Positions 9,519 to 17,283 of a stretch of 64,000 nt of DNA are shown here, piece by piece. Position 1 is the stretch's first letter. Every line of letters starts with the position of its first letter. This DNA is from Bacillota bacterium (GTDB lineage Bacteria > Bacillota > Clostridia > Oscillospirales > Oscillospiraceae): positions 496,001 through 560,000 of the forward strand of contig JAEWKA010000004.1 in the NCBI GenBank assembly GCA_023386265.1, given 5' to 3'. A model generated the notes under the pieces. It was not told the DNA's origin and did no database searches. It saw only the letters and a list, made by a program, of their open reading frames with translations. A program made the position numbers and the translations under genes.

Positions 9519-11410
9519 AGTTCTTTTTCCTTCCAGCCGGTTTTCTGCGTGTTCTTTTCAAGATAATCCAGAACAGCACCAACACAGTCGCCGACTGTAT
9601 AATTATCCGTTTCCAGAACTATTTCAGGGCAATCAGGTTCTTCATATGGAGATGAAATACCTGTGAAATTCTTAATTTTGCCTTCTATCGCTTTTTGGTA
9701 CAAACCTTTTGTATCTCTTTCAATGCAGGTCGCGAGCGGTGCCTTAACGTAGACTTCGACAAAGCTCTCTTCGCCAATAATATTTTTCGCCATTTCTCGC
9801 ATATTCCGAAGCGGAGAAATAAAAGAAACAAGAGTTATCATTCCGCTGTCTTTAAACAGTTTGGCAGCCTCCGATATTCTTCTGATGTTCTCTGTTCTGT
9901 CGTCAAGCAGGAAACCAAGGTCAGAATTTAGACCGTCTCTAATGTTGTCTCCATCAAGCCTATAGGCGAGCCTGCCTCTGTTTATTAACTCCCGCTCCAG
10001 TTCAATTGCGATTGTTGACTTTCCTGCACCCGACAGTCCCGTAAACCAAAGCACGATACCTTTCTGTCCCAAAAGAGCACAGCGCTCTTCGTAACTCACT
10101 TTTCCGGAGCTGCTAAACAAATTTCTTTGTTCTGATTGTGGCTGAAGGTTTTCAAGAATGATTCCTCCGCCTGCAATGTTGCAGTCATCCACCAATACAA
10201 ACCTGCCTGCCGATGCATATGCTTCCGATGCATCAAAGGCGATAGCGTTGTCTAGTGTCAAGATGCATTCTGCGATTTCAAATCTGTTAATTTGATGAAC
10301 ATATTTAAATTTTGCGGCGGCGGCATCCATAACACTCAGTATTTTGTCAAGCCTTGCCCCCGTCTTGGTCCCGCCTGTTTTTAGCAGATAACGGCTGCCT
10401 TCTATGACCGCGCTTTTGCCCAACCAAAACAAAGTTGCTCTCAGATGTTTACCGACAAGCGGCTTTGTCTCGTTCGGTTTAGTCGCAAGTTCGCCCTTTT
10501 TGATGTATATTTGGTCTTCCAGTGTGAAGCCTGTTGCATACCCTTCAGATGCCATAATCTTCGGTTCCGTATTAAAAGACTCTATTGATTTTACCCGACT
10601 GCGCTTTTCTGATGGATAAAAGACTATCTCATCTCCGACACGAACACTGCCGGACTCGACCGTGCCCGCAACAATTCTTCTCTGGTCACCTTCCTCGGTG
10701 AATTTATAAACATCCTGAACCGGCATTCTGAAAGGGCTATTGTCTGTAACACTCTCGGATTTGAAATCCTCAAGCGTCTCCAACAAGGTTCTGCCCGAGT
10801 ACCAATCCATTTTTTCGGAACGGAAAACGATATTGTCTCCATAAAAACCGCTAACCGGTATAAAACACTGAGGCTCTAAATTTATAGTATGCAGAAAATC
10901 GGAATAGCTTTTTGCTACTTCATCAAACCTGTGCCGACTGTATTCCACTAAGTCCATCTTATTAATGAGTACGCACACTTGCTTAATCCCCAGCAGGGAA
11001 AGATAAATGCTGTGTCTTTTTGAATTGTCTTTGATTCCTTCATCAGCATCGATAACAATAACTGCCGCTTCAGCTCTTGATGCACCGGACACCATGTTTT
11101 TAATAAATTCCGTATGGCCCGGTACGTCAATTAGAATGTAATTTCTCTTCTGAGTTTTGAAAAAGCACCTGGCAGAATCAATAGTCACCCCCTGTGCCTG
11201 CTCATCCTTAAGCGCATCGAGCAGAAAGGCATATTCAAAAGGCTTGGCTGTTCTTCTGCATTTTTCCTGTATCTGTTCCAGTTTTCCCTGAGGTAGCGAA
11301 CCGGTATCTACAAGTAGCCGTCCAATAACCGTGCTCTTTCCGTGGTCAACATGCCCCGAAACGACAACCCGAATATCCTGGCGGTTTTCTGTTTCTAATT
11401 CATTTGCCAT
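9515..11410 (-). CDS. cysNC: Bifunctional sulfate adenylyltransferase subunit 1 / APS kinase
   Basis: 631 residues. Residues 1 to about 215 are an EF-Tu-like GTPase with GHVDHGKST (G1), DVPGHTEF (G3) and NKMD (G4), followed by two beta-barrel domains to about 425. From about 445 to the end is an APS kinase with P-loop GLSGAGKST (near 455), DGDNIRDGLNSDLGF and KNFTGISSPYE. CysN drives ATP sulfurylase with GTP hydrolysis together with CysD, and the kinase domain turns APS into PAPS. The NodQ-like fusion and the TAATG overlap with cysD show a dedicated PAPS-forming unit. No PAPS reductase, sulfite reductase or sulfotransferase is present in the window, so the fate of PAPS is open. Confidence 0.93.
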   Translation of the reverse strand: MANELETENRQDIRVVVSGHVDHGKSTVIGRLLVDTGSLPQGKLEQIQEKCRRTAKPFEYAFLLDALKDEQAQGVTIDSARCFFKTQKRNYILIDVPGHTEFIKNMVSGASRAEAAVIVIDADEGIKDNSKRHSIYLSLLGIKQVCVLINKMDLVEYSRHRFDEVAKSYSDFLHTINLEPQCFIPVSGFYGDNIVFRSEKMDWYSGRTLLETLEDFKSESVTDNSPFRMPVQDVYKFTEEGDQRRIVAGTVESGSVRVGDEIVFYPSEKRSRVKSIESFNTEPKIMASEGYATGFTLEDQIYIKKGELATKPNETKPLVGKHLRATLFWLGKSAVIEGSRYLLKTGGTKTGARLDKILSVMDAAAAKFKYVHQINRFEIAECILTLDNAIAFDASEAYASAGRFVLVDDCNIAGGGIILENLQPQSEQRNLFSSSGKVSYEERCALLGQKGIVLWFTGLSGAGKSTIAIELERELINRGRLAYRLDGDNIRDGLNSDLGFLLDDRTENIRRISEAAKLFKDSGMITLVSFISPLRNMREMAKNIIGEESFVEVYVKAPLATCIERDTKGLYQKAIEGKIKNFTGISSPYEEPDCPEIVLETDNYTVGDCVGAVLDYLEKNTQKTGWKEKEL

Positions 11411-12291
11411 TACATGTAGCCGTCCCTTCTAAGGTCTTCCAAGCCTCCGCCGTCTTCCTTGTCCTGCTCGCGCCCGGATCGTTCAGCTATATTCGAGAAT
11501 TTTCCAGTCTTCAGCTCTGATATGATTTCCGAGACATTACTGGCTCTGGACTCCACCGGCTTTGTACAGGGCGCACATCCGAGAGAACGATATCTTGTTC
11601 CGTTTCCCTGATCAAAATATAGTGAAACAACAGGAATATTTTCCTTTTGAATATATTCCCAAACATCCAGTTCTGTCCAATCCAGCAGAGGGTGAATACG
11701 CACATGTGTTCCGGGGGAAAATTCGGTTTTATACTGGTTCCAAAGTTCGGGCGGCTGATCGGCTATGTCCCAGTCGTTATTAATATCACGGGGAGAAAAA
11801 TATCTTTCTTTGGAACGGCTCCCTTCCTCGTCGGAACGCACACCCACGATTACTCCAGTGAAAGGCTCAGTATTTCTGTCAGGCTCATATTTGCCGGTTT
11901 GGTGATTAAGCCTAAAACGTGTGCATTCTCCGCTCAACACGTTTTTTAGCGCTTCTGTTTTGAGATTCTTACAGCACTGTATTCTGCTCGTCACGCCGTC
12001 AGGAAATGTTTCCTTATTATCAAGCGCTTCCCTGTTTTCTCCAAAAATCATGTTAAGTTTCCATTGCATAGCGAGCATATCCCGGTATTCTATCATTTCC
12101 CGAATTTTATAGTGTGTATCAATATGCACCAGCGGAAACGGTACATGTCCAAAAAACGCCTTGCGCGTAAGCCAAAGCAAAACTGTACTGTCCTTCCCAA
12201 TTGACCATAACATACACAGGTTTGGGAATTGTCTGTATGCTTCTCTAATTATATGAATACTTTTATTTTCAAGCTTTTCAATATGGTTCAA
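11410..12291 (-). CDS. cysD: Sulfate adenylyltransferase subunit 2
   Basis: 293 residues of the PAPS reductase/ATP sulfurylase alpha-hydrolase fold. SIGKDSTVLLWL is the PP-loop, followed by FPLVHIDTHYKIREMIEYRD and the C-terminal YRSLGCAPCTKPVES typical of CysD. It catalyses ATP + sulfate to APS + PPi with CysN. The start is a TTG at 12291, seven bases after GAGG; the first in-frame ATG would remove conserved N-terminal sequence. It is the first gene of cysD-cysNC-TSUP. Confidence 0.93.
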   Translation of the reverse strand: MNHIEKLENKSIHIIREAYRQFPNLCMLWSIGKDSTVLLWLTRKAFFGHVPFPLVHIDTHYKIREMIEYRDMLAMQWKLNMIFGENREALDNKETFPDGVTSRIQCCKNLKTEALKNVLSGECTRFRLNHQTGKYEPDRNTEPFTGVIVGVRSDEEGSRSKERYFSPRDINNDWDIADQPPELWNQYKTEFSPGTHVRIHPLLDWTELDVWEYIQKENIPVVSLYFDQGNGTRYRSLGCAPCTKPVESRASNVSEIISELKTGKFSNIAERSGREQDKEDGGGLEDLRRDGYM

Positions 12292-12341
12292 CTTAGTTCC
12301 CTCTGTCCTAAAACATCTGATTTCTTACTTATATATTACAT

Positions 12342-12371
12342 ATTATACTTTATTCGACGTTTTTTTACTAA
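12342..12371 (-). promoter_or_regulatory. Possible promoter of the cysD operon
   Basis: On the minus strand a perfect TATAAT lies at 12342-12347, about 50 bases before the TTG start. The best -35 at a suitable distance is a poor TTAGTA (12366-12371, spacer 18), which might indicate activator dependence. Confidence 0.4.
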
Positions 12372-12411
12372 CATTTTCTTCTGCTATTTTATTAAATAAA
12401 ACACAGCACTC

Positions 12412-12658
12412 GCAGGCTACTGGCAGCCACGGTCACTGTAAAACACCAGCTCGCTCAGCTTCTCCCGCCCTTTTTCCATTATGATAATGCTTATACTTAG
12501 TGCAAGTTTCGGGGTAAAATTCATTCTCCCATCTTGCGAACGCGATACACACTGATTTCGGCGCCAGACTGCGCCAACGCTCTCTGCATTTTTCTGTAGC
12601 CGTAGGTATTTCGGCTCTCTAAAAACAGCTCCTGTTCGAGCTTCTTGGCATAGAAAGA
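12412..12658 (-). pseudogene. IS3-family transposase (OrfB) remnant
   Basis: The minus strand translates to fragments of an IS3/IS150-type OrfB: YGYRKMQRALAQSGAEISVY then RVRKMGE and a stop. The same frame continues with EFYPETCTKYKHYHNGK, and another frame gives FYSDRGCQ and a stop. These match the helix-turn-helix/linker region and the DRG catalytic neighbourhood, with a large internal deletion, frameshifts and stops. There is no complete element and no recognisable terminal repeats. It marks the start of an accessory stretch. Confidence 0.65.
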
Positions 12659-12691
12659 CCTCCTATCGTAGTTAAATCTTACGATAGGAGG
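12659..12691. repeat. Perfect 12-bp inverted repeat (hairpin) beside the IS remnant
   Basis: CCTCCTATCGTA and TACGATAGGAGG flank a 9-base loop, followed on the plus strand by CCCTTTT. It could be a terminator or a leftover of the insertion element. A second inverted repeat, ATATCCGTTA (12705-12714) with TAACGGATAT (12754-12763), follows. The rest of the gap up to the next gene at 12878 shows no coding sequence. Confidence 0.55.
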
Positions 12692-12877
12692 CCCTTTTCA
12701 TTCAATATCCGTTATTTTTTTTTTGCATCCATTAGGTTCATGCTCTTTGCCGTTAACGGATATAAATACTGTAATGAGTCACCTCCAACGCGTAATATTA
12801 ATAATCTTGTTAAGTTGATGAAAAGAAGTGTTATTTATGGTATCATAACAACAAACAGAAATTTAACGGAGGAAATT

Positions 12878-13075
12878 ATGGATAAGTTTGAGTATAAAAC
12901 ATTATTTACTGATGCCAAGGGCACATTTGGAGGAAAAATAGATAAAAACGCATTCCAACAGGAATTAAATGAATTGGGTTCGCAGGGATGGGAGTTAGTC
13001 AGCGCAATTCCTACAGCTCAAAGTTATGGTAGCACACGATGGGTTATTTCCATATTTAAACGCAGGGTTCAATAA
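12878..13075 (+). CDS. Small DUF4177-like protein
   Basis: 65 residues. The ATG at 12878 follows AACGGAGGAAATT; longer in-frame starts upstream have no ribosome site. The sequence has the DUF4177 look: an N-terminal YKTLF strand, LNELGSQGWELVSAIP in the middle and a C-terminal hydrophobic strand with FKRR. Function is unknown for this family of small cytoplasmic proteins. It sits between an insertion-sequence remnant and a mobile-element-type polymerase gene, so it may be accessory. Confidence 0.7.
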   Translation: MDKFEYKTLFTDAKGTFGGKIDKNAFQQELNELGSQGWELVSAIPTAQSYGSTRWVISIFKRRVQ

Positions 13076-13152
13076 TACTCCTGAAATAGCTGATGAATTC
13101 CAATTTGTCGATCAGATGATTCTGTGTCTAAGGAGGCGGCCGGAGAATAAGA

Positions 13153-14664
13153 ATGAAAAATAGAACTTATATCGCAATTGACTTAAAATCCTTCTACGCT
13201 TCGGTCGAGTGCATGGAGCGCGGACTTGACCCAATGACGACCAATCTCGTTGTCGCCGACTTAAGCCGCACCGAAAAGACCATCTGTCTCGCCGTCTCCC
13301 CTTCCCTCAAAGCATATGGTATTCCGGGGCGAGCAAGGCTGTTTGAGGTCGTTCAAAAAGTCAAGGAAGCCAATGCGAGGCGGCTGAACAACGCACCGGG
13401 ACGCACATTTACCGGATCCTCTTTCAATGACATAGAGCTGAAGGCCTCTCCGAGTCTATCGCTGGACTACATCATCGCACCGCCGAGAATGGCGCATTAT
13501 ATGGAGTGCAGCACAAGGATTTATAACGTCTATTTGAAGTATGTTGCACCCGAGGACATCCATGTCTATTCCATTGACGAGGTGTTCATTGACGCCACCG
13601 ATTATCTGAACACGTATAGGCTCTCAGCGCGTGAGTTCGCTATGAAAATGATTCTGGACGTTCTTGAGACAACCGGTATCACCGCCACGGCGGGAATCGG
13701 CACAAATCTATACCTCAGCAAGATTGCAATGGATATTTGGGCAAAGCATATTCCGGCAGATAAAAACGGTGTCCGAATTGCAGAGCTAGATGAGATGAGC
13801 TACCGCCGTCTTTTATGGTCGCACCGTCCTCTCACCGATTTCTGGCGTGTGGGGAAAGGATATGCAAAGAAGCTTGAGGAGAACGGGCTTTACACCATGG
13901 GTGATATCGCAAGATGCTCAATCGGAAAGCCTGTTGATTTCCACAACGAGGACTTGCTGTACAGGCTCTTCGGTATCAACGCCGAACTGCTCATCGACCA
14001 CGCCTGGGGCTGGGAGCCCTGTACGATTGCCGAAATCAAGGCATATAAGACGAGCACAAAGAGCCTGGGCTCAGGCCAGGTTTTACAGTCTCCATATAGC
14101 TTTGATAAAGCAAAGCTAATTGTGCGTGAAATGGCGGAGCTGCTGGTGCTCGACCTAGTAGAACAGGGACTTCTGACCGACCAAATGGTTCTGACCGTGG
14201 GCTATGATATTGGAAATCTCACTGACGAGAAAGCACGTCAGTCTTATCACGGCGAGATTACCACCGACAGATACGGCCGTTCGGTTCCAAAGCAGGCACA
14301 CGGCAGCATCAATCTCGGAAGACACACTTCCTCCACAAAGCTGATTGTGAAGGCCGTGCTAGAGCTTTTTGACCGTATTGTTGATGAAAATCTCTTAGTA
14401 AGAAGGGTCAATCTTGTAGCGAACCGTGTGGTTGACGGGGCGACTGTCCGGGAAGCCGGCAGCCCCGAGCAACTAAATTTGTTCACAGACTACGAGGCCC
14501 AGAAGCAGGAGGAAGCCAAGCTCGAACGCGAAAAAAGAATGCAAAAAGCAACTCTGGCTATCAGGAAGAAGTACGGCAAGAATGCCATCCTAAAAGGCAC
14601 AAACCTGGAGGAAGGCGCTACCACCATTGACCGGAACAGGCAAATCGGAGGACACAAGGCATGA
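13153..14664 (+). CDS. Y-family DNA polymerase (DinB/UmuC/UvrX type)
   Basis: 503 residues. The catalytic palm signatures are DLKSFYASVE near the N terminus and YSIDEVFID around residue 140, carrying the acidic metal ligands; a GIGTNLYLSKIAMD helix-hairpin region and a C-terminal little-finger domain follow. Such polymerases copy across damaged DNA and are mutagenic. The length and the basic C-terminal tail resemble the UvrX/ImpB-MucB type often carried on Bacillota phages and conjugative elements, not chromosomal DinB. The stop overlaps the start of the YolD-like gene by four bases, so the pair is an operon. No LexA-type operator was recognised upstream. Confidence 0.88.
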   Translation: MKNRTYIAIDLKSFYASVECMERGLDPMTTNLVVADLSRTEKTICLAVSPSLKAYGIPGRARLFEVVQKVKEANARRLNNAPGRTFTGSSFNDIELKASPSLSLDYIIAPPRMAHYMECSTRIYNVYLKYVAPEDIHVYSIDEVFIDATDYLNTYRLSAREFAMKMILDVLETTGITATAGIGTNLYLSKIAMDIWAKHIPADKNGVRIAELDEMSYRRLLWSHRPLTDFWRVGKGYAKKLEENGLYTMGDIARCSIGKPVDFHNEDLLYRLFGINAELLIDHAWGWEPCTIAEIKAYKTSTKSLGSGQVLQSPYSFDKAKLIVREMAELLVLDLVEQGLLTDQMVLTVGYDIGNLTDEKARQSYHGEITTDRYGRSVPKQAHGSINLGRHTSSTKLIVKAVLELFDRIVDENLLVRRVNLVANRVVDGATVREAGSPEQLNLFTDYEAQKQEEAKLEREKRMQKATLAIRKKYGKNAILKGTNLEEGATTIDRNRQIGGHKA

Positions 14665-15107
14665 CGAATTCCTATGACGACATCATCCATTTACCCCACC
14701 ACGTCTCCGCAACCCACCCCCAGATGCCAGTCGCCGACCGCGCGGCCCAGTTTGCGCCTTTCGCCGCGCTCACCGGCTATGAATCCGCAGTCAGGGAAGC
14801 CGCAAGACTGACTGACAAACGCTTGGAACTGGATGAGAGCGCTAAGGAAGCCTTGAACAAGAGACTGCAAATCATAGCAACCCGTCTCGAGGACTGCCTG
14901 GAAATCTCCATCACCTACTTTCAGCCGGATGCGAAGAAGGATGGCGGCGCCTATATTACAGCTATCGGTGCGGTTAAAAAAATAGACGAATATGCGAGGT
15001 TTGTTGCTATGACTGATGGCATGGTAATCCCCATTGATGAAATATTCAGCATAGATGGGCAGATATTTGAGACTATGGGGTATTATTTGTGTGATGGTGA
15101 GTTTTAG
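14661..15107 (+). CDS. YolD-like protein
   Basis: 148 residues. The N-terminal MPVADRAAQFAPFAALTGYE segment is the hallmark of YolD-like proteins, and the remainder is a compact alpha/beta domain. In Bacillota these genes regularly follow a Y-family polymerase gene, as here with an ATGA overlap, and are thought to act with it in damage-induced mutagenesis. The exact biochemical role is not established. Confidence 0.82.
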   Translation: MTNSYDDIIHLPHHVSATHPQMPVADRAAQFAPFAALTGYESAVREAARLTDKRLELDESAKEALNKRLQIIATRLEDCLEISITYFQPDAKKDGGAYITAIGAVKKIDEYARFVAMTDGMVIPIDEIFSIDGQIFETMGYYLCDGEF

Positions 15108-15210
15108 AATCGAATAGAAAATATCACTGATAAAACAAATTTGAAAATTAATGTAATCCTTTACAACAATTTCTGTCCAGAGGGTTATTTTTATAAGATT
15201 CAGTGTATAA

Positions 15211-15248
15211 AAAATCCCCTTGAAAATTCAAAATTTTCAAGGGGATTT
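15211..15248 (-). terminator. Terminator downstream of tRNA-Ser
   Basis: On the minus strand an 18-bp perfect stem (AAAATCCCCTTGAAAATT and its complement) with a 3-base loop is followed by TTTTTTATAC. It begins at the CCA end of the tRNA gene. About 100 bases between it and the YolD-like gene hold nothing recognisable. Confidence 0.85.
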
Positions 15249-15337
15249 TGGCGGAAGAGGTGGGATTCGAACCCACGAGCGCTTGCGCGCTACCTGATTT
15301 CGAGTCAGGGCCGTTATGACCACTTCGATACTCTTCC
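15249..15337 (-). tRNA. tRNA-Ser (anticodon CGA)
   Basis: The minus strand folds as a class II tRNA: acceptor GGAAGAG/CTCTTCC, anticodon stem CCTGA/TCAGG with loop CTCGAAA (anticodon CGA, reading UCG), a long variable arm rich in GCGC, a T-loop with GGTTCGAATCC, discriminator G and an encoded CCA. The long variable arm and anticodon both indicate serine. Confidence 0.95.
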
Positions 15338-15348
15338 AAATCTATAAA

Positions 15349-15382
15349 TTATAGTGCGGCTCAGCGATAAGCCGCACTATAA
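15349..15382 (-). terminator. Terminator of the SGNH hydrolase gene
   Basis: A 13-bp perfect stem TTATAGTGCGGCT/AGCCGCACTATAA with an 8-base loop lies between the hydrolase stop and the tRNA. It is followed on the minus strand by TTTATAG. Confidence 0.65.
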
Positions 15383-15423
15383 TTTACTACATTTTTTCAA
15401 ATATGTCAACCGAAATATATCGG

Positions 15424-16149
15424 TTATGCGCCTTTGTCAAGGGACGTTTTTCTTGTTATTTGCTGTTCAAGATTAGGCAGTGCGCCGGATATAATCTCCG
15501 CAATAAGCTCATGCCCTTTTTCGTTGGGGTGTATTCCGTCGGTGCAGAGAAAGTCTGTGTAGTTGCGCCTTTCGAGAAAAGCGGATCTTATATCTACGAG
15601 CGGGATGTTATACTCAGATGCAATATTGCTGACCTGTACATTATATGCCTCATGCCACTTGTAAATAAACTCGTCGCTGCCGCCAAGCCATTGCAGAATT
15701 TTGTTCCGGTCTAGTCCCCTACTAATCCAATTGAAATATTTGTGCTCATCAATCGGAGGAAGATTCAGCATTACAATTTTCTTTCCCATTACGTTAAGCT
15801 CATCGATTATCCCGCGGTAGGTTCGCTCAAATTCGGCAATCGGTGTTTTGGGGTAATGCTCGCCCTTGGGATCCTGCGCAATTTGTTCCCATAAATGGTC
15901 GCTGTCATTGCCGCCATACTCAAGCGCAACTATCTCGCAGTTCTGAACGTCCTTGATGTGCCTTTCAATCATGCTCTTGCCCTTCATTATGGTGCAGCCC
16001 AGCATCGAATAATTCGTCACGTCTAGAGCGGAGCTCCCTGTGGACAGCAAATTGGCAAAGCAATCCTTTGTCATAGTGTACCTATTCCTGATTTCATCGA
16101 TAATGACACCCTTCGAAATTGAGTCTCCGAAAAGACAAATCCTGCTCAT
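15424..16149 (-). CDS. SGNH/GDSL-type hydrolase
   Basis: 241 residues. Block I is FGDSISKG with the nucleophile serine near residue 10, block III is YGGNDSDHLW and block V is TDGIHPNEKGH carrying the catalytic Asp and His. These are the marks of SGNH-fold esterases and lipases, which often deacylate lipids, polysaccharides or glycans. There is no signal peptide, so it is probably cytoplasmic. It stands alone between its own strong promoter and terminator. The substrate is unknown. Confidence 0.88.
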   Translation of the reverse strand: MSRICLFGDSISKGVIIDEIRNRYTMTKDCFANLLSTGSSALDVTNYSMLGCTIMKGKSMIERHIKDVQNCEIVALEYGGNDSDHLWEQIAQDPKGEHYPKTPIAEFERTYRGIIDELNVMGKKIVMLNLPPIDEHKYFNWISRGLDRNKILQWLGGSDEFIYKWHEAYNVQVSNIASEYNIPLVDIRSAFLERRNYTDFLCTDGIHPNEKGHELIAEIISGALPNLEQQITRKTSLDKGA

Positions 16150-16192
16150 TAGAAAATACGCCTCCTGATAATCGCGTCATATGGTTATCATT

Positions 16193-16221
16193 ATTATATT
16201 ATCTTATATGCGATATGTCAA
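16193..16221 (-). promoter_or_regulatory. Consensus promoter of the SGNH hydrolase gene
   Basis: The minus strand has TTGACA (16216-16221), a 17-base spacer and TATAAT (16193-16198), both perfect, 44 bases upstream of the start codon. Confidence 0.75.
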
Positions 16222-16238
16222 CTAAATATATAACTTAC

Positions 16239-16267
16239 TTGCATTATTATTCCATGCGCGTTATAAT
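16239..16267 (+). promoter_or_regulatory. Promoter of the DUF1836 gene
   Basis: The plus strand has TTGCAT (16239-16244), 17 bases, then a perfect TATAAT (16262-16267), back to back with the divergent SGNH promoter. Confidence 0.65.
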
Positions 16268-16298
16268 ATATTCAATCATATTTTGAGGTGTCTTACGG

Positions 16299-16850
16299 AT
16301 GGGTAAAGTCGAAAAATTGCGGGAGTTGGCTAACCAGCTCAAATTCCCCGACTACAACGGATTCCCCGATATTGAACTTTATATGGATCAGGTGCTGGAT
16401 TTTCTCTCCCGCAGCAAGACGAGTCTTCGCGATGACGACAGGCTCAGTTCGGCTATGGTCAACAACTACATCAAAGCTGATGTGCTGCCACGCGCCAGAG
16501 GAAAAAAATATTCCAGAGAACATCTTGTCTATCTTTCAATCATCCTGCGGCTGAAACAAATTCTTTCGGTTAAGGACACGGGCTACCTCATAAAAGTTTC
16601 TAAGCAGCACAAGACCGATGAGGAATTTTATGAGAGCTTCCGAAGCATGGTTGAAACCTGCGCGACACAGCTCAGTGAAAGAGCTTTGAACTCCGAAGAG
16701 CACCTTCCCGAAATTGCAATGCGCCTTGCAGTGGAAAGCTATTTATGCAAAATCGCAAGCGAATATATTATAGACAACATATCGAGTTATTCCGATGACG
16801 ATTCAGCGAAAAAGCCGCAAAAATCCAGCAGTCCCGAAAACCAAAAATAA
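16299..16850 (+). CDS. DUF1836 domain-containing protein, probable DNA-binding regulator
   Basis: 183 residues, ATG at 16299 after GAGGTG. The N-terminal half contains LSSAMVNNYIKADVLPRARG followed by KYSREHLVYLSIILRLKQIL, a MerR-like winged-helix arrangement characteristic of DUF1836. The C-terminal part is helical and ends in a charged Ser/Pro/Lys tail. Members are common in clostridia and presumed to be transcription factors; target and ligand are unknown. It is monocistronic, with its own promoter and terminator. Confidence 0.78.
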   Translation: MGKVEKLRELANQLKFPDYNGFPDIELYMDQVLDFLSRSKTSLRDDDRLSSAMVNNYIKADVLPRARGKKYSREHLVYLSIILRLKQILSVKDTGYLIKVSKQHKTDEEFYESFRSMVETCATQLSERALNSEEHLPEIAMRLAVESYLCKIASEYIIDNISSYSDDDSAKKPQKSSSPENQK

Positions 16851-16855
16851 AGGAT

Positions 16856-16881
16856 ATGCCCCCTCATTTTTGAGGGGGCAT
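16856..16881 (+). terminator. Terminator of the DUF1836 gene
   Basis: Stem ATGCCCCCTCA/TGAGGGGGCAT with a 4-base loop and a following TTTTTT run. Confidence 0.92.
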
Positions 16882-16897
16882 TTTTTGTGGATGACTA

Positions 16898-17123
16898 TTA
16901 TTTTAGCCTTCCGTCATGTACCGCTTGATGTTTTTCCCGTATAAATAATAAACGCGCTCTGGCGGCTTCAAAACCGTCCGAACGCAGCATTTGAATTATC
17001 TTATATGTGAACCGCAAAGCGCGGAATAATCCTAAGAGACAGTTATCTGTCGCTGGGTACTGTGACGGTGCTTCCGTAAATCATGTCATCAACATCGCTA
17101 GTATTAAATTTTCTGCTCATCAT
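16898..17123 (-). pseudogene. Small gene, probably frameshifted
   Basis: From the ATG at 17123 (5 bases after AAGGAG; a second ATG follows at once) the frame reads MMSRKFNTSDVDDMIYGSTV and stops after 26 residues at 17043. In the next frame translation could continue from about 17050 through LLGLFRALRFTYKIIQMLRS to a stop at 16898, giving about 73 residues if one base were shifted. The strong promoter and ribosome site argue that something is expressed. Either a 26-residue peptide or a recently broken small protein fits. No family was recognised. Confidence 0.4.
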
Positions 17124-17148
17124 ATCATCTCCTTTCTAACTTAATAAG

Positions 17149-17177
17149 ATGATATACCCTTTTTTGGACATTGTCAA
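17149..17177 (-). promoter_or_regulatory. Promoter with overlapping inverted repeat
   Basis: The minus strand has TTGACA (17172-17177), 17 bases, then TATCAT (17149-17154). The -10 lies in the left arm of an inverted repeat ATATCATCT (17147-17155) / AGATGATAT (17122-17130), whose other arm covers the start codon area of the small ORF. This arrangement suits an operator or a translation-blocking hairpin. Confidence 0.6.
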
Positions 17178-17241
17178 TAAAAATCTAACAAATAAAATAT
17201 AAAGTTTTTGTAAAGTATGTCATAAATATGTCAATAACAAC

Positions 17242-17272
17242 ATATGCCGGAGCTTTGTTCGCTCCGGCATAT
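17242..17272 (-). terminator. Terminator of the P-type ATPase gene
   Basis: 12-bp perfect stem ATATGCCGGAGC/GCTCCGGCATAT with a 7-base loop, 11 bases after the ATPase stop codon. Confidence 0.7.
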
Positions 17273-17283
17273 ATATAGTTTTA

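Noticed and set aside
15141..15347. ORFs on either strand across the tRNA-Ser region
   Set aside because: They overlap a clear tRNA gene and its terminator and have no ribosome sites.
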